Shown here: piece after piece, positions 8,833 through 17,341 of the stretch
Numbering within the stretch: the stretch's first letter is position 1
Layout: the number at the start of each line of letters is the position of its first letter
From: an uncultured Spirochaetaceae bacterium
GTDB taxonomy: Bacteria; Spirochaetota; Spirochaetia; Sphaerochaetales; Sphaerochaetaceae
Assembly: GCA_944389085.1 (NCBI GenBank)
Contig: CALXLB010000092.1
Span: 1 to 48,655 of the forward strand
Reading direction: 5' to 3'
DNA length: 48,655 nucleotides
The notes under the pieces: generated by a model
Databases searched by the model: none
What the model saw: the letters and a program-made list of their open reading frames with translations, nothing else
What the model was told of the DNA's origin: nothing
Position numbers and translations under genes: made by a program

Positions 8833-9768
8833 ATGAGTCAGACAGAACGTGTTTTTGATATCCTCTATCAGCTTTCAAAGAGCGGGGGGAATATCACGCT
8901 GAAAACTATTGCTGAGCACTATGGGGTCTCTACACGGCAGGCTGCTCGTGATATCGAATATGTTCGTTACAGAATCATGCCTGATCCGGAAAATATTATT
9001 TTCGACAGAAAAAGACGGGTTTACAGGCTGAATGATGATGTCAGCATTCTCTCCAGATGGCGGGAGGATATGCTTGTCTCTTTTGCTGTGCTCCGGGCTA
9101 TGTCTGGTTCTGCTGTCGGAAAGAATGAAATTGACAATAACCTCCCGCTTTCAATGCGGAACATACTCAGCCATATTGATTACAGAGTACCTGTGAAAAG
9201 CCGTGGAGAGGATGAGGTCTGGCTTTCTGTTGTCTTCGAGGCTTTTGAGAAGGACAGAAGCGTTGTCATTCATTACAGGAAAACACCAGAGTCTGAGATG
9301 GAGATAAGGCATGCTGATCCTCTTAAATTAGTGAATTACCAAGGGTTCTGGTATCTTTTCAGCTATGATCGCGACCGCAGGGCTTTGCGTACATTCCGCC
9401 TGTCTAGAGCAGAGAAAGTTCTTATCGCTGATGAGCCATCTCTGGAACATTATGAAAATATATCAGGTATTCTCGGTTCTTCATATGGGATGTTCTTCGG
9501 TGAAGAGGCAGATGACAGGATCTGGTATACAATGCGGTTTTCTGGTAATTCCGCACTACGGGTCTCGGCGGAAGTATGGCATGATGAACAGAAAAGCAGC
9601 TGGAACAGTGGTGTGTATGAGCTTTCTTTTCCGGCAGCAAGCCCTGTAGAGATTGTGTCCAGATTGCTTTCTTTTGGTCCGGAGGCATGGCCGGTGGCTC
9701 CTAAGGAATTCGTGCAAGCCTATTGGGATAGCGTAAAGCGTATGGCAGCCCGCATTTCCCACCTGTGA
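8833..9768 (+). CDS. HTH-WYL transcriptional regulator
   Basis: The 311-residue protein has an N-terminal winged helix of the DeoR/HTH_11 kind (residues ~1-60, including TLKTIAEHYGVSTRQAARDIEY) and a central WYL domain. The WYL signature is seen as VNYQGFWYLFSYDRDRRALR followed by TFRLSRAEKV (around residues 160-195). WYL domains sense ligands, often nucleic acids or nucleotides, and regulate DNA-damage, defence and metabolic genes. AGAGGG precedes the ATG. The RNase D gene starts 22 nt after its stop, so the two are probably co-transcribed, a suggestive link between a WYL sensor and RNA processing. The specific ligand and targets cannot be told. Confidence 0.85.
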   Translation: MSQTERVFDILYQLSKSGGNITLKTIAEHYGVSTRQAARDIEYVRYRIMPDPENIIFDRKRRVYRLNDDVSILSRWREDMLVSFAVLRAMSGSAVGKNEIDNNLPLSMRNILSHIDYRVPVKSRGEDEVWLSVVFEAFEKDRSVVIHYRKTPESEMEIRHADPLKLVNYQGFWYLFSYDRDRRALRTFRLSRAEKVLIADEPSLEHYENISGILGSSYGMFFGEEADDRIWYTMRFSGNSALRVSAEVWHDEQKSSWNSGVYELSFPAASPVEIVSRLLSFGPEAWPVAPKEFVQAYWDSVKRMAARISHL

Positions 9769-9790
9769 TTAAATATGGTAGAGTGACCAC

Positions 9791-10663
9791 ATGGATTATA
9801 TATATCTCGACAGTGATGAGAAGATAGAAAAAGCTCTGGTCCCTCTCTCTCAGAAGAAGCGGATAGCTGTCGATTTCGAAGGGGAATTCAATCTTCATAT
9901 CTATGGTGAGCATTTATGTCTTATACAGATATTCGATGGCTGCGATTTCTACCTGATTGATCCACGTTCAGAGCATGTGACGATAAAAGGGCTGGAGGCT
10001 TTTTTTTCCTCTTCTATGGAGAAGGTCTGGTTTGATTGCCAGTCAGATGCCTCTCTTGTGAATAAAGTTTATGGACTGAGAATTCAGAATATCTTCGATG
10101 TGCGTGTACTTGCGGAGGCCCTTGGATTCCATGGAAATCTGAAAGCGCTGGAAAAGGAATTCCTTTCTTTGGAAAATGACATACCCAAGAAGAAAAACCA
10201 GCAGGCGAACTGGCTGAAACGCCCGCTTCCTGAAGAACAGATTGAGTATGCGCTGGAAGATGTACATCATCTTCTGGAACTGCAGGAGGCCCTTGTTGCT
10301 GCAGTGAAGGCGAAAGGGCTGGAAAAAGCTGTAGAACATGCCATGCGGAAAGCAACTGCTCTGAAGAAAATCAAGCCAGGCTGGACAAAGACATCAGGCT
10401 GGAAGCGTATGAATGCCAGAGAGAAAATCTACGCCAGGCATATATGGATTGCCCGTGATAAAATCGCCCGCCGCTTCAACGTGCCTGCAGCCTGGGTGAT
10501 GGATAAACATCTGATTCCTTCTCTCTCTGCAGATTGTCCGAAAAGCGAGAAGGAACTTATGAAAAGGCTTGATGGGGTAAGCGATAGATTCATGCGCTTC
10601 CTTTATCCTGTTCTCTGTGATGAACTCGAGAAAGCCGATAAAGAAACAGCGGAATTAAAGTAA
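9791..10663 (+). CDS. rnd: Ribonuclease D (DEDDy 3'-5' exonuclease + HRDC)
   Basis: The 290-residue protein carries the DEDDy exonuclease signature: Exo I DFEGEF (Asp28, Glu30), Exo II in WFDCQSD, and Exo III YALEDVHHL (Tyr followed four residues later by Asp). The region from ~210 resembles the HRDC domain. RNase D trims the 3' ends of tRNA and other stable RNA precursors in the cytoplasm. It follows the WYL gene by 22 nt. Its last 9 bases overlap the end of the convergent peptidase gene, leaving no room for a separate terminator. Confidence 0.9.
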   Translation: MDYIYLDSDEKIEKALVPLSQKKRIAVDFEGEFNLHIYGEHLCLIQIFDGCDFYLIDPRSEHVTIKGLEAFFSSSMEKVWFDCQSDASLVNKVYGLRIQNIFDVRVLAEALGFHGNLKALEKEFLSLENDIPKKKNQQANWLKRPLPEEQIEYALEDVHHLLELQEALVAAVKAKGLEKAVEHAMRKATALKKIKPGWTKTSGWKRMNAREKIYARHIWIARDKIARRFNVPAAWVMDKHLIPSLSADCPKSEKELMKRLDGVSDRFMRFLYPVLCDELEKADKETAELK

Positions 10664-11701
10664 GGCTTCAATCAAACACTGAAGTGCTTTCATCTCGCTT
10701 TTTGCAATCCTTTCGTTGACGCTGTGTGCATTTTCATATCCAATGGAAAGCGTTATCGCATCCATTCCCAGACGGCGGAGATTGTTTGTGTCGCTGCCCC
10801 CAGATGTCGGCTTCGTGCTCCAGTCAAGACCGATGGATTCCGCTGCATCGCAGCATCTGATTAAAGCGGGGTCTGCTTCGCTGATGATATATGGATCATA
10901 GAGTTCTGTGAGCTTTGCCTCGCACCGGGCTCCAAACTCATTGGCAGCTGCCTTTGCACTATTGATAATCTCTTCAGAGATTGCTCTCCTTTTCTCATTT
11001 GAAAGAGATCGCACTTCATATGTATAGCTGGCTTTGTCAGGTACGATGTTGGTGGAGCCGGGAGCTGTGAATGATCCTACATTGCAGGTTGTCTCTTCAT
11101 CAATTCTTCCGGATGGGGAATTGTCGATTGCCCGTGCCGCTGCTTTTATGGCATTAATCCCTTTTTCAGGGCAGAATCCTGCATGTGCAGTGCGTCCTGC
11201 AATTGTAATGTCTATACGATTCTTTCCTGGAGCTGATGTGATGCATGTTCCGACTTTACCTGCAGCATCGAGAATGTATGCGGCCCTTATGGCAAATGGT
11301 GCGAAGAAATCCTTCTTCAGCTTTGCCGAACCTTGAAGTCCGAGTTCTTCTGCTCTTGTGAAAAGGAAAAGCGCATCGGGTGCTTTTTCAGCAACAGCTA
11401 GGACTGCGGAGATTGCTGCTTTATCATCGGCTCCGAGAGCTGTATGTCCGTCTGTGAAGAAGTATTCATCGTTTTCAAGCATATGTACCTCTACGGCACG
11501 CTCAACTGTATCCATATGACAGACAATCATGATTTTCTCTCCGGCAGGATAGCGGAAGAAAAGAAGATTGCCATATTCATCATCTTTGAATGAATAACCA
11601 TATTCTTCCATCTCTCTGATGAGATAGGAACTGACTCCATCTTCCTTCCATGAAGGGGACGGTATTGCTATGAGATTTCTGAAATGCTCGAAGATGTCCA
11701 T
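10655..11701 (-). CDS. M20 family zinc peptidase, PepT-like
   Basis: The 348-residue cytoplasmic protein is an M20 di-zinc aminopeptidase/tripeptidase-like enzyme. Visible metal and catalytic motifs are VCHMDTV (zinc His plus Asp), GADDKAA (bridging Asp), TRAEELG (general-base Glu and zinc Glu) and the C-terminal GYENAHSVNER (zinc His). The middle lid domain starts near RIDITIAGRTAHAGFCP. Such enzymes remove N-terminal residues from short peptides, fitting an amino-acid-scavenging anaerobe. It is transcribed alone; its 3' end overlaps that of rnd. Exact substrate (tripeptide versus dipeptide) is not resolved. Confidence 0.85.
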   Translation of the reverse strand: MDIFEHFRNLIAIPSPSWKEDGVSSYLIREMEEYGYSFKDDEYGNLLFFRYPAGEKIMIVCHMDTVERAVEVHMLENDEYFFTDGHTALGADDKAAISAVLAVAEKAPDALFLFTRAEELGLQGSAKLKKDFFAPFAIRAAYILDAAGKVGTCITSAPGKNRIDITIAGRTAHAGFCPEKGINAIKAAARAIDNSPSGRIDEETTCNVGSFTAPGSTNIVPDKASYTYEVRSLSNEKRRAISEEIINSAKAAANEFGARCEAKLTELYDPYIISEADPALIRCCDAAESIGLDWSTKPTSGGSDTNNLRRLGMDAITLSIGYENAHSVNERIAKSEMKALQCLIEALL

Positions 11702-11739
11702 GCCCTGATATTAGCCCTGCATCTGGCTTTGTACCAGAG

Positions 11740-14298
11740 TCAGGACCTTTTTTTCCTGCTGTAAGGTGTATTTTCCAGAGGCAGGGTATTACGCTTTTCC
11801 CCGTCGAGGCGATGATAGGCATTGGCTATCGCAGGTGCTGTAGGGATTGTACAGAGTTCACCGACACCTTTTGCTCCGTAAGACGTGCTCATCTGCTGAG
11901 AAGCATGTACGAGGATTGTCTTTATTTCAGGCCTGTCTGTAGCTCTCAGAAGGCCAAGTGTCGCATACTTCGATCGGACAAAGCCTTCCTCAACGATGAA
12001 ATCCTCGGTGAGTGCGTATCCCATTCCCATCAGTACACCACCTTCAATCTGGCCTTCTATGGCAAGCTTGTTTATTACTGTACCGGCATCGCAGGCTGCT
12101 GTTATTTTCCTTACTTTTCCGTTCTCATCAAGTTCTGCGACTTGAGCGGAGTAGGAGTATGCGAGATGGGAGACAGGATTCTCCTTCTTGCTTGTGATAG
12201 GATCTGTCGGGAAATCAAATACAGCATGGTATTCGGTGCCCTCGAGATCTGTAAGTGTCTTTTCTTCCAGCGCTTTTTTCAGTTTCATCGCTGCAAGGCG
12301 GACAGCCTCGCCTGTGAATGCAGTCTGCCGAGAAGCCGTTGATGTTCCGCTGTCAGGCGTTCTGGAAGTATCCGGGGGTTCCACCACGAATACTTCAGCA
12401 GGAATACCGAGAACTGCTGCTGCTATCTGCAGCATTACGGTGCCGATTCCCTGTCCCATACAGGCGGCTGATGATCTGATATGTATCTTTCCTTTCTCTA
12501 TAGAGAGCGTGCATCGGCCCGGATCCGGTACTCCGACACCGACTCCGCTGTTCTTCATGGCCAGGGCAATACCTGTTCTAACGGAGGAATAATAAGCTTC
12601 GCGAACAGCTTCAAGACATTCTGCGATTCCGGTATCAGGAGAGGCAATCTGGCCATTCGGCATCGTATCTCCCGGATGTAGGACATTACGCCTTCTTATC
12701 TCGAAAGGATCAAGCCCGGCTTTTGCTGCCATCTCATCCATTGCAGCTTCCATCGCAAAACATGACTGTGTGACTCCGAAGCCTCTGAAAGCTCCGGCGG
12801 GGACATTATTCGTATACATTGCCTTGCCGTCTACTTCGAAATTCTGGAAGTTGTATGGGCCCGAAGCATGCGTGCAGGCTCTCTGCAGTACAGGGCCGCC
12901 AAGAGAGGCATATGCACCAGTATCTGCAAGAATTTCAGCTTTAGCTCCTTTGATGAGGCCATTTTCGTCAGCACCCAACGTTATATGTATTCTCATCGGA
13001 TGCCGCTTCGGATGTACTTCCAGGCTTTCCTGTCGCGACAGCTTCATTTTGACGGGTCTCTTCAGAAGCCAGGCTGCAAGTGCTGCATGATGCTGAACAG
13101 ACATATCTTCCTTTCCGCCGAACCCTCCTCCGACAAGAGTTGCATGCACTCGTACTTTTTCCTTTGGAAGCTTCAGCATCCTTGCGATTTCACGCTGGTC
13201 ATCGTAGACAGACTGGTCGGAAGCATAGACCAGGACTCCATCGTTCTCCGGAATCGCTACAGCACATTCTGGTTCCATGAAAGCGTGTTCTGTGAATGGT
13301 GTAGTATAGATTTCATCCACGATATATGCAGAAGCGGCTATTGCTTCTGCCGCATTTCCTCTCGATATATGCTCATGGTCCATCACATTCGAGTGTCCTT
13401 CATGGACCTGGATTGTCTCCTTCAGTGCATCTTCTGGAGTGAATACACCATCAAGCTTCTCATAATCGATTCTGATAGCTTCTTTGATTCTGGTCAGGGC
13501 TTCTTCGCTTTCTGCTACAGCAATGCATAGAGCATCTCCTGTATATGCTGTGGTCTCTCCTGGTGCTATGAGTACTGGCCAGTCCTGTATCAGATGTCCG
13601 TGGATATTGTTAGGAACATCCTTGGCCTGTATGATGGCAACAAAGCCTTCAGTTTTCTCAGCTTCGCTTGTATCGATGTCTTTGAGTCTTATGCGAGGGT
13701 ATGGTGACCGGAGTGCGGAGGCATAAAGCATGCCTTCAATCCGTATATCATCGGTATAGATGCCTGTTCCGAGAATTTTCTCCCTGACATCTATTCTTGC
13801 CATATTCCCGGACAGGGACGGGTTCATATTCACGACTGGTACAGCAGCGCCGGATCTGAAGAGCTTTGCAGCAAGGTGTATGGCATCCTCAATCTTCACG
13901 TATCCTGTACATCTGCAGATGTTCCCTCTCAGGGCTTTTCTTATCTCATCGCTGGTTGGATTGTCGTTATCATCTAATAAAGCTTTTGCAGCCATGACCA
14001 TGCCTGGAGTACAGAAACCGCATTGCACAGCACCGCTGTCGGAAAATGCATAGGTATAGACATCCTTCTCTCTTTCTGTGAGTCCTTCGATTGTTATGAT
14101 TTCAGCACCATCGAGTCTGGAAAGCTTTTCCTTGCATGCTTTCCTCAGCTTGCCATTGATGATGACGGAACAAGCCCCGCATGCACCTTCTGAACATCCA
14201 TCCTTCGTTCCCGTCAGATTCAGTGTATTCCTCAGATAATCAAGAAGGGTGGTATCTCTGTCTTCTGTGCAAACGATATTATTGACTGTGAACTTCAT
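11740..14298 (-). CDS. Fused xanthine dehydrogenase-type molybdenum hydroxylase (likely selenium-dependent)
   Basis: One 852-residue chain joins the 2Fe-2S part to the molybdopterin-binding part. The first cluster motif is GCSEGACGACSV, the second QCGFCTPGM plus RGNICRCTGY (up to ~residue 155). The molybdenum part has GGGFGGKED, AFRGFGVTQS and the catalytic glutamate loop GAKGVGELCTIPTAPA. There is no FAD domain in the chain and no FAD-subunit gene next to it. This fused, ~850-aa, FAD-less layout is what I know of the selenium-dependent xanthine dehydrogenase family, active in purine breakdown by anaerobes; the selenium part is inference because the accessory genes are not in the window. GGGAGG lies 5 nt before the ATG. 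The 248-bp region upstream is structured. Confidence 0.85.
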   Translation of the reverse strand: MKFTVNNIVCTEDRDTTLLDYLRNTLNLTGTKDGCSEGACGACSVIINGKLRKACKEKLSRLDGAEIITIEGLTEREKDVYTYAFSDSGAVQCGFCTPGMVMAAKALLDDNDNPTSDEIRKALRGNICRCTGYVKIEDAIHLAAKLFRSGAAVPVVNMNPSLSGNMARIDVREKILGTGIYTDDIRIEGMLYASALRSPYPRIRLKDIDTSEAEKTEGFVAIIQAKDVPNNIHGHLIQDWPVLIAPGETTAYTGDALCIAVAESEEALTRIKEAIRIDYEKLDGVFTPEDALKETIQVHEGHSNVMDHEHISRGNAAEAIAASAYIVDEIYTTPFTEHAFMEPECAVAIPENDGVLVYASDQSVYDDQREIARMLKLPKEKVRVHATLVGGGFGGKEDMSVQHHAALAAWLLKRPVKMKLSRQESLEVHPKRHPMRIHITLGADENGLIKGAKAEILADTGAYASLGGPVLQRACTHASGPYNFQNFEVDGKAMYTNNVPAGAFRGFGVTQSCFAMEAAMDEMAAKAGLDPFEIRRRNVLHPGDTMPNGQIASPDTGIAECLEAVREAYYSSVRTGIALAMKNSGVGVGVPDPGRCTLSIEKGKIHIRSSAACMGQGIGTVMLQIAAAVLGIPAEVFVVEPPDTSRTPDSGTSTASRQTAFTGEAVRLAAMKLKKALEEKTLTDLEGTEYHAVFDFPTDPITSKKENPVSHLAYSYSAQVAELDENGKVRKITAACDAGTVINKLAIEGQIEGGVLMGMGYALTEDFIVEEGFVRSKYATLGLLRATDRPEIKTILVHASQQMSTSYGAKGVGELCTIPTAPAIANAYHRLDGEKRNTLPLENTPYSRKKRS

Positions 14299-14307
14299 CA
14301 GTTCCTC

Positions 14308-14395
14308 CCAGGAAATTTTCTGGTTGGCCGCTAAGCCACAGGCCGTGATACCAACTTGTGAATGACTCTATCCCAGCTGAGAACAGAAGATAGAG
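14308..14395 (-). promoter_or_regulatory. Structured 5' leader of the molybdenum hydroxylase gene
   Basis: On the minus strand, the ~90 nt before the start contain three possible hairpins: CTCTATC/GATAGAG (14366-14372 with 14389-14395), GTTGG/CCAAC (14323-14327 with 14351-14355) enclosing a repeated CGGCC, and CCAG/CTGG just before the ribosome site. A molybdopterin-enzyme gene downstream makes a molybdenum/tungsten-cofactor riboswitch a reasonable thought, but I cannot confirm the consensus by eye. Confidence 0.35.
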
Positions 14396-14546
14396 CTTCT
14401 GGCTTTGATGCAGAATGCTTCACCTCTTTACATGCCCTTTAATGCTTACCTGCAATTTGAAGCTTTTACATCACCGCTCATGTTTCATTGTACCACATAT
14501 CCGCTTTATACCAAGAAGTCTTGCTATTTCCGTTCTTTTCTCAGCA

Positions 14547-15044
14547 TCAGGCTTTGACGCTGAGGGAGAGTGTTATTTCCTTTCTTTCTGTTTCAAGCTT
14601 TTCAAAAGATATTCCGGCTTCTCTGAGCATCTTCTTGCTTGCAAGAGTGGAATCAGAGGTCTCGTATTTATCTGAAAGATAGATGATCTTCTTGATTCCT
14701 GACTGTATGATGGCTTTTGCACACTCATTGCAAGGGAAGAGGGCCACATAGAGCGTTGCTCCTTTGAGATTAGCAATGGTTGAGTTCAGTATGGCATTGA
14801 GTTCTGCATGGCAGACATATGGATATTTCGTTTCCAGCCATTCTCCTTCACGTTCCCATGGAAGATCATCATCTGAACATCCGGTAGGGAATCCATTATA
14901 ACCGACTCCTACGATTTTCTTCTCCGGGGATACGATGCAAGCCCCGACTTGTGTGTTCGGATCTTTTGACCGCAGTGATGACAATACTGCAATTCCCATG
15001 AAGTATTCATCCCATGAGATATGATTCTCTCTTTTACCCGACAT
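14547..15044 (-). CDS. dCMP deaminase (ComEB-like)
   Basis: The 165-residue zinc enzyme deaminates dCMP to dUMP, feeding thymidylate synthesis. The zinc site is seen as HAE (His79, catalytic Glu81) and PCNEC (Cys105, Cys108), in the usual order and spacing of deoxycytidylate deaminases. The N-terminal [27 protein letters not shown] is also characteristic. It lies alone between the molybdenum-hydroxylase leader and an alpha/beta hydrolase gene on the same strand (22 nt away), and may share a transcript with the latter. Confidence 0.92.
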   Translation of the reverse strand: MSGKRENHISWDEYFMGIAVLSSLRSKDPNTQVGACIVSPEKKIVGVGYNGFPTGCSDDDLPWEREGEWLETKYPYVCHAELNAILNSTIANLKGATLYVALFPCNECAKAIIQSGIKKIIYLSDKYETSDSTLASKKMLREAGISFEKLETERKEITLSLSVKA

Positions 15045-15066
15045 AAGTCCTCCGCTGCATATTATA

Positions 15067-15975
15067 TCATAGGGTATGACTGGATAGAAATGCTATGATT
15101 TTATCCATTAGTTCTGCCTGCACCGAATGGTACATGAGAAGAGCATGATGAGTATGATGGCATTCTTCTCCCATTTCCGTAACGATGAATTCAGCTTCAG
15201 CTTTTATTTCTCTCCTGATAATCCCCTGATTTGCAAACGGAACGGTCCTGTCGCCTTTGTCATGGATGGAAAGAACTGGAGATGTGATGATAGCCAGGTT
15301 TTTTCTGATGGCTTTCAGATTCCAGATCAGCGATACTCCCTGGCGGGGGAACTGTCCTTTGTATCCAAGCCATTCTTCATTTCCATCGTTGCTTTCTGGT
15401 TTTCCTTTCACTATGCCAGCACCAAGCGAAGGGATGAATAGAGCGATGATTCTGCCAAGATAGGAAATCCAGTCTGTGATGACATAATCGCGGAAAAGTG
15501 AATTATAAACCACCGGCGCGCCAACTGTGACAATCGCATCAGGCTTTTCTCTCTCTGCAAGCTTCAGGGCCATTGCCCCGCCCATTGATGTACCGATTAC
15601 ACAGACAGTGCTGTATTCTTTCCGCAGATTTCTGTAATAGCCTTCTATCCATGCGTACCATGATGAGAAATTTGTTTTTTCGAAATCATGCCAGTCAGTC
15701 CCGAATGACGGAATGAGAGGTGCATACACGTCCCAGCCTGCTTCTCTCAGCCTCTCTGCCGCATATCTGTACATTGCCGGAGTAGTGGGGTAACCATGAA
15801 TCATCAGCACAGCTTTTCCAGAATCTTGTCTGATTACTATCGATTTGCAGCCGGGATCGAAGCATTTTGATTCATCGGAAATAAGCTTTTCTGTCTTTTC
15901 ATGGTAGAGAGGAAGACATGCAGACCAAAGATAAAAAAGGATGAGAAGAATGATGACTAATAGTATCCAGCACAT
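15067..15975 (-). CDS. Membrane-anchored alpha/beta hydrolase (carboxylesterase/monoacylglycerol-lipase-like)
   Basis: The 302-residue protein begins with one hydrophobic segment (residues ~2-20, [18 protein letters not shown]), probably an uncleaved anchor. The fold follows with oxyanion region IHGYPTTP, the nucleophile elbow GTSMGG (Ser130), a likely catalytic Asp in [10 protein letters not shown] and His in the cluster [10 protein letters not shown]. The pattern resembles EST30/monoacylglycerol-lipase-like esterases that act on acyl esters. The physiological substrate is not evident. It lies upstream of the dCMP deaminase gene on the same strand, and a hairpin terminator for the oad operon lies just beyond its start. 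Confidence 0.8.
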   Translation of the reverse strand: MCWILLVIILLILFYLWSACLPLYHEKTEKLISDESKCFDPGCKSIVIRQDSGKAVLMIHGYPTTPAMYRYAAERLREAGWDVYAPLIPSFGTDWHDFEKTNFSSWYAWIEGYYRNLRKEYSTVCVIGTSMGGAMALKLAEREKPDAIVTVGAPVVYNSLFRDYVITDWISYLGRIIALFIPSLGAGIVKGKPESNDGNEEWLGYKGQFPRQGVSLIWNLKAIRKNLAIITSPVLSIHDKGDRTVPFANQGIIRREIKAEAEFIVTEMGEECHHTHHALLMYHSVQAELMDKIIAFLSSHTL

Positions 15976-16042
15976 GGGTATATGATACAGTTTTCAGTTG
16001 CTTGGGAAAATGAACAGATTGAAAAGTGTGAAGAAAAGAAAA

Positions 16043-16066
16043 ACGGGCCGCTTTTAAACGACCCGT
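16043..16066 (-). terminator. Rho-independent terminator of the oadGAB operon
   Basis: On the minus strand an 8-bp stem (ACGGGTCG / CGGCCCGT, one G-U) with an 8-nt loop is followed by a long U-rich tract (TTTTTCTTTTCTTC). It lies 18 nt after the oadB stop. This is the best terminator in the window. Confidence 0.88.
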
Positions 16067-16083
16067 CATAATCATGGATTTGC

Positions 16084-17328
16084 TTATGCAAAAGCAGCCA
16101 TCATTGTTGGAACAACGGAAATCAGGACACCTGCAGCAACTGCAGATCCGATAACTCCGGATACGTTCGGTCCCATAGCATGCATGAGAAGGAAGTTCTG
16201 TGTATCTGCTTCCTGTCCGACCTTGCTTGATACACGTGCAGCCATTGGAACTGCGGAAACACCTGCAGATCCGATGAGAGGATTGACAGGGTGCTTCGGA
16301 TCGAGCTTGTTCATCAGTTTTCCAAGAAGAACACCGCCTGCTGTTCCGACTCCGAATGCAACCATTCCAAGAACAAGGATTCCCAGCGTCTCAAGGTTGA
16401 GGAACTTGTCTGCAGCCATCTTCGAGCCTACGGAGAGACCAAGGAAGATTGTGACAGTATTCATCAGAGCATTCTGCATAGTATCGCTGAGACGATTGAT
16501 GACTCCGCATTCTTTTGCAAGGTTTCCGAACATCAGAGCTCCGATGAGCGGACATGCAGAAGGCAGAAGGATTGCGCAGATTGTGATGACCATGATTGGG
16601 AAGATGATCTTCTCGGTCTTTGAAACTGGTCTGAGCTGCTGCATTCTGATCTTTCTTTCCTTCTCTGTTGTGAGTGCTTTCATGATAGGTGGCTGGATGA
16701 TAGGTACCAGTGCCATATATGAGTAAGCAGCAACAGCGATAGAACCAAGATACTCAGGAGCAAGACGGCTTGTCACGTAGATTGCGGTAGGTCCATCAGC
16801 ACCACCGATGATTCCGATTGAAGAAGCAACGTTCAGGTTGAAGTTGATTCCCGGAATGAATGACAGGAGAAGAGCTCCGATGAGAGCCGTGAAGATACCA
16901 AGCTGGGCTGCAGCTCCTAACAGGAGTGTCTTCGGGTTTGCAATAAGCGGTCCGAAGTCTGTCATAGCACCGACACCCATGAAGATCAGAACAGGGAAGA
17001 GCCCTGATTCAATGCCTGCATCGTAGAGAATCTTGATGAATCCTGCATCGCCTGATGTTGGATCGACGGCTGCGATGAACGCAGATGGAATATTCGAAAG
17101 AATACAGCCCATTGCGATAGGAATCAGCAACAGTGGCTCGAATCCTTTCTTGATTCCAAGATATAAGAGGAGGAATCCAACCAGGATCATGATAGCGCAG
17201 CCAATACCGATAGCACCAGCATCTCCTGCTTTATCTCCCCACATAGCTACCAGCTGATCTGGATACAGGAACCCGAAGATTCCTGTAGATGTCCAGAGCT
17301 GGCGGAGACCATTTATAATAGCTTCCAT
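16084..17328 (-). CDS. oadB: Na+-translocating oxaloacetate decarboxylase, beta subunit
   Basis: The 414-residue integral membrane protein is the sodium-pumping, carboxybiotin-decarboxylating subunit. It has about ten hydrophobic segments and the conserved family stretch around [20 protein letters not shown], which includes the Asp implicated in Na+/H+ transfer in this family, and the C-terminal [19 protein letters not shown]. It takes CO2 from carboxybiotin on the alpha subunit and couples release to Na+ export. It starts 13 nt after the alpha-subunit stop and ends the operon before a strong terminator. The same family serves methylmalonyl-CoA and glutaconyl-CoA decarboxylases; the alpha subunit decides in favour of oxaloacetate. 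Confidence 0.93.
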   Translation of the reverse strand: MEAIINGLRQLWTSTGIFGFLYPDQLVAMWGDKAGDAGAIGIGCAIMILVGFLLLYLGIKKGFEPLLLIPIAMGCILSNIPSAFIAAVDPTSGDAGFIKILYDAGIESGLFPVLIFMGVGAMTDFGPLIANPKTLLLGAAAQLGIFTALIGALLLSFIPGINFNLNVASSIGIIGGADGPTAIYVTSRLAPEYLGSIAVAAYSYMALVPIIQPPIMKALTTEKERKIRMQQLRPVSKTEKIIFPIMVITICAILLPSACPLIGALMFGNLAKECGVINRLSDTMQNALMNTVTIFLGLSVGSKMAADKFLNLETLGILVLGMVAFGVGTAGGVLLGKLMNKLDPKHPVNPLIGSAGVSAVPMAARVSSKVGQEADTQNFLLMHAMGPNVSGVIGSAVAAGVLISVVPTMMAAFA

Positions 17329-17341
17329 ATTCTTTAACCTC

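Noticed and set aside
12868-13530. 220-codon open frame opposite the xanthine dehydrogenase gene
   Set aside because: Cys/Phe-rich antisense sequence with no motif; the minus-strand gene has clear cofactor motifs here.
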